Below, piece after piece: positions 6,975 through 11,381 of a stretch of DNA of 11,381 nt. Source of the stretch: Pelagophyceae sp. CCMP2097 (Eukaryota > Sar > Pelagophyceae). The notes under the pieces are model-generated. The model was not told the origin of the DNA. It worked only from the letters and a program-made list of their open reading frames with translations, and did no database searches. Position 1 is the first letter of the stretch. Each line of letters begins with the position of its first letter. The translations under genes were made by a program, and so were the position numbers. The stretch lies in assembly GCA_026770575.1 (NCBI GenBank), contig MU657303.1, positions 63,782 to 75,162 on the forward strand. Reading direction: 5' to 3'.

Positions 6975-7076
6975 TTCAGCGATTAGTTAAATAATTTTAA
7001 TTATTTACGTGGGCATTGCAATGGGATTTGGCTGTATCCTTCGGGTCCTCCGTGTGCCTCCGGCGCGCTCTTGTAA

Positions 7077-7269
7077 TAGGAAGTTCCGTCCCCTATTGGA
7101 TTCTGCTCCCTATTGGATTCGGAATGGCCAATGAGAGGGCTTGAAAATGCAATTTGTTCAGAAAATGCATTTTTGCACCGATCCAAGAGCTTAAAAAGTG
7201 TGAAAAAGTTCAGAAGAAGGTTGGAATCCAATAGGGGATCCTGAATCCAATAGGGGAAAGGACTTCCTA
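7077..7269. mobile_element. MITE copy A (~193 bp, TAGGAAGTYC ends)
   Basis: The element begins TAGGAAGTTCCG and ends GGACTTCCTA. Its ends carry two copies each of CCCTATTGGATTC (four per element, those at the right end inverted), giving about 43 bp of imperfect terminal inverted repeat. A nearly identical copy in opposite orientation lies at 7831-8022. The terminal TA at each border could be a duplicated TA target site (Tc1/mariner type) or part of the repeat. There is no transposase. A frame through it encodes a pseudo-protein that reappears in the other copy only because the DNA is repeated. Confidence 0.75.
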
Positions 7270-7821
7270 GGGGGCGACACTAAAAATTGTAAAAATAAAA
7301 TGGTCGGCGCCGACGGCCAGGTTGCGCCGGCCCGAAAGAACTCGTCGAGAGACAACCATCCAGCCAGTTTTCATCGACATTGTCCGTAAACTCATCGCGT
7401 GGTGAGAGCACAAAGATGGCATTTTTAATATCTTGGGGCTGTGTGGCCATTTTGGGGCCGCCGATGCGGCGCGGGCTACCAGCAGCAACGCGAGCTTCGA
7501 GGACCGGCATTCTGCGTCGCATAGCGAGAGCGCGGCGACATGGTCTGCGTTGGCGTGCTCTGAATCAAACTAGTTAGGCCTTCAGGCAGGGTCCACAAAA
7601 TGCAAGGTCATATCTCTGATCCGCGGCGTGAGCCCGCTAGGATTTCTCCGTCGCTGATTTTGGCGCACAGGGTGTGGGGCGTCGCCCCATACCATCTACC
7701 AACGCGCTGGCGGCGGAGAAATGGGTTTTCCCGTCGAACCGGCGCTGTCCATTTTACTTGAAATGCAAGATCACATTAAAAATTTTAGCAAATTGTTAAA
7801 AAGAGCTTCAGTTTCGCCCCC
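7270..7821. mobile_element. Candidate ~552-bp non-autonomous element with GGGGGCGAMACT ends and TA borders
   Basis: GGGGGCGACACT (7270-7281) matches the reverse complement of AGTTTCGCCCCC (7810-7821) at 11 of 12 bases. A TA dinucleotide lies directly outside each end (7268-7269 and 7822-7823), as expected for Tc1/mariner-like insertion. Only A/T-rich runs near the two ends are further shared. A minus-strand frame (start 7440, FVLSPRDEFTDNVDENW near 7380-7430) is plausible protein but has no recognisable domain. The element separates the two inverted MITEs, so it may have inserted at the border of one of them. Confidence 0.4.
7642..7722. repeat. Nested hairpin: 13-bp outer and 10-bp inner stem
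   Basis: ATTTCTCCGTCGC (7642-7654) pairs with GCGGCGGAGAAAT (7710-7722) at 12 of 13 positions. Inside, GGTGTGGGGC (7671-7680) and GCCCCATACC (7684-7693) form a 10-bp stem with one G.T pair and a 3-base GTC loop. The inner stem is very stable on paper. It lies within the TA-bordered element. It is not followed by a T run, so it does not look like a terminator. Confidence 0.65.
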
Positions 7822-7830
7822 TACTTGTAA

Positions 7831-8022
7831 TAGGAAGTCCTTCCCCTATTGGATTCAGGATCCCCTATTGGATTCCAACCTTCTTCTGAACTTTTTCACA
7901 CTTTTTAAGCTCTTGGATTGGTGCAAAAATACTTTTTCTGAACAAATTGCATTTTCAAGCCCCCTCATTGGCCATTCCGAATCCAATAGGGAGCAGAATC
8001 CAATAGGGGGCGGAACTTCCTA
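7831..8022. mobile_element. MITE copy B (inverted copy of 7077-7269)
   Basis: Read as reverse complement, this matches 7077-7269 over its full length with a handful of differences (for example AAAGTATTTTTG for AAATGCATTTTTG). Both copies are preceded on the plus strand by TTGTAA although they face opposite ways, so TTGTAATAGG may be part of an extended terminal repeat. The right end stops 57 bases before the hAT start codon, placing it in the presumed promoter. Confidence 0.75.
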
Positions 8023-8079
8023 CTCTGTTGTATAGTCTCGGCCGACTGTGACTGCCGTCGGGGGACGGGGGTAGCTGGA

Positions 8080-8306
8080 ATGGCGGACCCGGGTCCGACG
8101 CTGTCGATGAAGTCCTGGAAGGACGCGAGTGGGCGTGAGCACGAGGTGCCCGCTGTCGTGGAGCACCTGCTCCTGTCGCCGTACCGGGGCCAGATCTTCG
8201 GCGCTGTGGCCAAGATGTCGCTGTCTTTCTTCGTGGAGACGCCGATTTTCGAGCAGGAGGCCTCGTTTGACAAGCGTCCTGTCGACAAGACGCAGGTCAA
8301 GACGCG
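8080..8306 (+). CDS. hAT gene exon 1 (N-terminal segment)
   Basis: This encodes 75 residues ending in ...DKTQVKT plus two bases of an Arg codon, then GTAAGT. The segment KSWKDASGREHEVPAVVEHL has no family I can name, but its relic at 6225-6524 keeps REHEVPA and PYRGQ, which suggests those residues were under selection. It may be a DNA-binding N-terminal domain specific to this hAT lineage; that is inference. Without splicing the frame stops at 8308-8310 within the donor site. Confidence 0.6.
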
Positions 8307-8381
8307 GTAAGTTGACTCACTTGGCCAGGGGCCCGGGCTCATCTTTGTACAGAGCGTTACGAAAGCCTCGAATTACTGTAG
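8307..8381 (+). other. Intron 1 of the hAT gene (75 nt, GT-AG)
   Basis: The donor is GCG|GTAAGT, an ideal match to the eukaryotic consensus; the acceptor is TTACTGTAG|GCT. The junction falls after the second base of an Arg codon, and splicing continues into an open frame (LSMKVDPAVNLTV). Confidence 0.7.
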
Positions 8382-8478
8382 GCTCTCGATGAAGGTTGAT
8401 CCGGCCGTCAATCTCACGGTCTCGGTGGGCGCCATCGTCCCGACGCGGCTCACGGTCGTCATTCTCAAGAGCAAAAAG

Positions 8479-8602
8479 GTGCGACGACGGGGTAATTGTC
8501 AGGGCCCGAGGCCCTTTGTCACCCTCGCCCTTGCTCCCGCGGCGGCCGTATCGCGGCACGCCCAGGGGCAGGGGTGCAGGGGTGCGGACCTCTCGTGCGT
8601 AG
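8479..8602 (+). other. Intron 2 of the hAT gene (124 nt, GT-AG)
   Basis: The donor is AAAAAG|GTGCGA and the acceptor TCGTGCGTAG|GTC. Splicing joins KSKK to VDGASKVALC in the DUF659 frame and restores a run of Lys/Cys/His residues typical of a zinc-finger edge. The intron is GC-rich and lacks an obvious long pyrimidine tract. Confidence 0.65.
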
Positions 8603-10173
8603 GTCGACGGCGCCTCCAAAGTCGCCCTGTGCGCTCACGTGCGCTGCAAGTTCTCCAAAGACTGGCTCGAAAAGCACGAGGCGGAGCAGAGCGCCAAGGC
8701 GCCGGCCTTGCCGGCTGTGCAGGCGCTGCGCAAGGCCAAGGACGACGCGAAGACCAACGCCGAGAAGGCGGAAGCCGAGCGCGGCTCGTCGCTCTTGGAT
8801 TTCGGCATTCAAAAGTGCACGGTCCAGGCCGCCGACGCGCTCTCGTGGCTCATCGCGCGCTTCTTCTTCTGCTGCGCCATCCCGTTCCTGACGGTCGACC
8901 ACTGGTCGTTTCGCGCGGTGATCGGCGCGCTGGCCCCGGCGTTCCTGGCCAAGCTGCCCGGCCGCAAGGCGCTCGCCACGAAGTGGCTGCCGAAGCTCTT
9001 CGAAGCGACCGAGGGGAAACTCCGCGGCCGCTTAAAGAAGGCGCGCAAGAAGACGCTCGTCATCGACGGCTTCAAGGACCGACGCCGCCGGTACGTCATG
9101 AACATGGCCTGGGGAGTGCGCGGCCTCCTCGCCTACGCCAAGACGGCCTGGTTCGGCCAGCGGCGCCACACGGGCGAGGTGTACGGAGATGAGATCCTGT
9201 CGACGCTGGGCGACGACATCGAGGACACGATCGCGGTCGTCGCGGACAACACGGGCTCGATGACTTCGATGCAAAACGGCCTCTTCGGCTGGCTCGCGCG
9301 CCGACACCCGATGCTGCTGCTTATCGGCTGCTGTGTTCACGTGCTCGACTTGCTGGTAGAGGACTTTGCGGCGATGGTGTTCATCGCCTCGATCGTCGTG
9401 CACGTCAAGCTCATCGTCGGCTTCGTTCTGCGCTACTCGCTCATCCACGGGACCTTTCTGTACCTGCAGCGCTGCCGCAAGTCCGCCGACAAGTCGGCGT
9501 CCATGCTGCAGCTGAAGACGTTCCCCGACACGCGCTTTGCGTACGCGGTGCTGATGATCGTCAGCGTGCTCCTGAACTGGAGCGTGCTGGTCCAGCTCCT
9601 CGACAGCGCCGAGTACAAGCTCGCCAAGAAGCACGCCAAGCCCGCCCAGTGGAAAGACTTTAACACTTTCGAAGACTTTGTCCTAAACGGCCGGTTGAAA
9701 AGGCAGTGTTTAGGGGCAAGGGTGGCCATGGGCCCAATCGCCGTCGCGCTGTGCCCATCTCGCACATCTCGTCGCTCTTCTGCGTCATGCTCCAGGCCGC
9801 GTCGTCGCCGTCGGCCGAGATCACCGACGTCTTTACCGCGGACCAATGTGATGAGTTCACGGAGGCCATCCGCCGGCGCTGGCTCGGGTTCGGCTCGGGC
9901 CGCAAGAAGAAAGTGGGCCTCAGCCACGATGTGCACTGCCTCGCGTACGAGCTGGGCGTCTACATGCAGGCCGACATCGAATGCTTGCTCGGCCCGGCAA
10001 TGGCCGGGGCCGTGAAGCGCTCGTACACGGCAGCGCATCCGAAGGATGCGCTTGCAACGCTGTGCGGCGGCACCGCGTCCTCGGCGTACGCCAAGATCAT
10101 TGCGCAGTACCACGACTTCAAGGCGCGGCGCGCACCGTTCGACGCCGTCGACGACGTCGTGAAGATCGTCCAG

Positions 10174-10273
10174 GTCCGTTGACTGGCCGTCCTGGGGGGC
10201 ATCGAGGGGCCGCCGTCGGACCGTTTTGGGCCGCCGTCGGACCGTGGGTTTTGGGCCATCTTCTGGTCCGTAG
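10174..10273 (+). other. Intron 3 of the hAT gene (100 nt, GT-AG) with a 21-bp repeat
   Basis: The donor is GTCCAG|GTCCGT and the acceptor GGTCCGTAG|GTG; the junction lies between codons (KIVQ to VKLAAM). Inside, GGGCCGCCGTCGGACCGT occurs at 10207-10224 and 10228-10245, a 21-bp period, followed by further G runs. GGTCCGTAG at the acceptor echoes the CAGGTCCGT at the donor. Confidence 0.7.
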
Positions 10274-10517
10274 GTGAAGCTCGCCGCCATGGTTACCGAG
10301 ATGGATGACGAGACCAAAGGCCACCCGGTCAAGCAGCTCGACGCCATCATGAAGGAGATCGGCGGAATCGGCGGCTGCGCCACGCTGTTTCAGGACCTGC
10401 TGGCGGACCACGAGCGGCTGACCCCAGACGCCAAAGCCTTTTGCGAACTTGCACTCGACGTCGACGGAGTCGTGGGTCATGCGTGCACCGTCGAGCGCAT
10501 CAACAAAGATCACAACA

Positions 10518-10527
10518 ACGTGACGTG
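10518..10527 (+). repeat. 5-bp tandem duplication (ACGTG) that breaks the hAT frame
   Basis: ACGTGACGTG sits between NKDHNN and HSKARGSLD. Counting only one ACGTG makes the family motif continuous, so the extra five bases explain the change from one frame to the next. Such a short tandem duplication is usual for replication slippage or end-joining repair. Confidence 0.75.
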
Positions 10528-11289
10528 CACAGCAAGGCCCGAGGGTCGCTGGACCCGACGACCGTCCAGCGGGCGCTATTCATTTTCACGAACAAGCACC
10601 TGCTTAAAAAGCAGGAAGACGACGCGCGGCAGAAGGTCCTGCGGGCGCAGCGCAAGGTCAAGCTCGTGTCGGCGTCCGACCTGGACGCCCTGGCCTCGCG
10701 CGACTGCCTCGCCGACGCCGAAGACGTCCTGGCGGGCCTCGCGACGCTCGAAGTCGAGCAGTTCCTGCCGGCCGAGCTCCAAGGCGAGAGCGACGACGAC
10801 GCCGACGCGGGCGACAACGACGACGACGAGCTGGGCGAGACGGGGGCGCGGATCTACTTTGACGTCTTCGAAGTGCCGGATGGGTACGTTTTTGTCGAGG
10901 CCCCGTCCGCGTTCCTAAAGGCGGACGTCGTCGACAAGGGCCACTACCTGCTCCTGTGCTGCGCCGACTTGACGTGGGGTTTGGGGAAGATTGTCAAGTT
11001 CAAGCCGCGGGCTACCAGGTTCAACTTTGACGTCGAGTGGGAGCGCGGCCCGGTGCACCAGCAGGGCGTCAAGCTGGAAAACTACTACGACCACCAGCGC
11101 ATCGACGCCGCCGCCCCCGAAGCAGGCTCCTGGATCTACCTGAAGAAGGCCCCGGCGGCAGGCACGCCGGCGCGGACGCGGCGCCGAGATGAGGAGGACG
11201 AGGAGGCCGACGAGGAGAATCCAGCCTCTCGCCGCCAAGTCGACACGTCCGGCAACTTTGGCTACGACGCCCACATGGAGGAGGTTTGA
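10525..11289 (+). CDS. C-terminal block of the hAT gene: dimerisation tail plus acidic linker and novel domain
   Basis: After the duplicated ACGTG the frame continues as VHSKARGSLDPTTVQRALF, TNKHLLKK, the end of the hAT dimerisation fold. It is followed by a charged helix-like part, a strongly acidic linker (GESDDDADAGDNDDDELGE, about 10786-10842) and a ~110-residue segment rich in aromatic and branched residues in short strands (YLLLCCADLTWGLGKIVKF, RFNFDVEWERGP). The last part is Arg then Asp/Glu rich (RRRDEEDEEADEE) and ends at TGA 11287-11289. The segment could be a small SH3-like or Tudor/chromo-like barrel, judged only by strand pattern. Standard hAT transposases end soon after the dimerisation region, so this extension is unusual. 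Confidence 0.6.
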   Translation: MHSKARGSLDPTTVQRALFIFTNKHLLKKQEDDARQKVLRAQRKVKLVSASDLDALASRDCLADAEDVLAGLATLEVEQFLPAELQGESDDDADAGDNDDDELGETGARIYFDVFEVPDGYVFVEAPSAFLKADVVDKGHYLLLCCADLTWGLGKIVKFKPRATRFNFDVEWERGPVHQQGVKLENYYDHQRIDAAAPEAGSWIYLKKAPAAGTPARTRRRDEEDEEADEENPASRRQVDTSGNFGYDAHMEEV

Positions 11290-11381
11290 ACCCGTCATGG
11301 CGCCCCGCTTCGCGAAGACGGACTGCGATAACTCTTTAAAGGACTTTGCTCGCTTTCGAGCTGACGCCCCGCGGCGGGATC
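11290..11381. other. Right-edge sequence after the hAT gene
   Basis: There are 92 bases after the stop codon. No transposon end or polyadenylation signal is clear within them, so the right terminus of the hAT element is probably outside the window. Confidence 0.4.

Larger units (their letters stand above)
8080..11289 (+). pseudogene. hAT-superfamily transposase (DUF659 type), four exons, two frameshifts
   Basis: The product would cut and paste hAT elements. Exons are inferred at 8080-8306, 8382-8478, 8603-10173 and 10274-11289, joined by GT-AG introns that keep frame. Exon 3 opens with a partial BED-finger-like stretch (CAHVRCKFSKDWLEKH). DUF659 follows at about 8806-9250: QAADALSWLIARFFFCCAIP, then TLVIDGFKDRRRR with the first catalytic Asp (9065), then VVADNTGSM with the second (9245). 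CCVHVLDLLVEDFA (from 9329) is the hAT Cys-x2-His region. The C-terminal dimerisation region begins after intron 3, with the catalytic Glu in ACTVERIN (10493), followed by VHSKARGSLD. The frame breaks twice: around 9750, and at 10518-10527 where ACGTG is duplicated in tandem. About 970 codons in total, longer than the usual 600-800 for hAT because of the C-terminal extension. The start at 8080 has a G at -3 and +4; the frame stays open upstream, so the N-terminus could begin earlier. Confidence 0.85.

Noticed and set aside
7001..7231. Protein shared between 7001-7231 (minus) and 7790-8035 (plus)
   Set aside because: The similarity (for example LLLNFFTLFKLLD) is only the translation of the two inverted MITE copies; their terminal repeats and lack of further coding sequence argue against a gene.
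7671..7693. Intrinsic transcription terminator
   Set aside because: The stem is strong but there is no T run after it, and the organism appears eukaryotic.
8389..9192. 267-codon plus-strand ORF starting at 8389
   Set aside because: Only its first part (8389-8478) is exon 2; after the donor at 8479 it reads through intron 2 and then in the wrong frame across the DUF659 exon.

Overview
The window looks like a gene-poor, transposon-dense stretch of nuclear DNA from a eukaryote, most likely a GC-rich protist or alga. Evidence for this is: spliceosomal GT-AG introns of 75, 124 and 100 nt in the one large gene, Ty1/copia and hAT transposon genes, several families of short inverted-repeat elements, a candidate SINE, and no bacterial operon structure. 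Coding blocks are very GC-rich at third codon positions, while the DNA between them is AT-richer. I cannot name the species.

Layout, left to right. 1-294 holds nothing I recognise. About 295-1710 is a minisatellite: a 198-bp unit repeated at exact spacing in its core, with diverged ~201-bp units to the right. Because 198 is a multiple of 3, it leaves a long open frame on the minus strand that is probably not a gene. About 1959-2793 is an ~815-bp near-perfect palindrome built from three copies of one inverted-repeat element and bounded by an 11-bp direct repeat. 2784-4503 is the 3' part of a Ty1/copia pol gene (reverse transcriptase, then RNase H), broken by a frameshift near 3595 and a stop codon in its last motif. 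4621-4735 may hold its polypurine tract and LTR remnant.

4736-6110 is AT-rich spacer with a hairpin element (5194-5308), scattered GGGGCGAAGTT motifs and one unrecognised minus-strand coding block (5550-5882). About 6109-6613 is a candidate non-autonomous element with GTAATTAC-rich ends; inside it, on the minus strand, is a decayed relative of the first exon of the downstream hAT-type gene. 6689-6732 is a microsatellite, and 6798-6974 a candidate SINE (Pol III B box, A-rich tail, 10-bp flanking duplication). 7077-8022 is a nested structure: two ~193-bp MITEs in opposite orientation flank a ~552-bp TA-bordered element.

8080-11289 is the main gene: a four-exon hAT-superfamily (DUF659-type) transposase of roughly 970 codons. 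It keeps its catalytic Asp, Asp and Glu and the hAT dimerisation region, and carries an unusual C-terminal extension with an acidic linker and a possible small beta-barrel domain. It is interrupted by two apparent frameshifts, one a clear 5-bp tandem duplication, so it is probably a recently dead copy.

The genes do not form a pathway. This is a mobile-element cluster. The main point of interest is the link between the hAT gene, the exon-1 relic at 6225-6524 and the repeat-rich ends around that relic.
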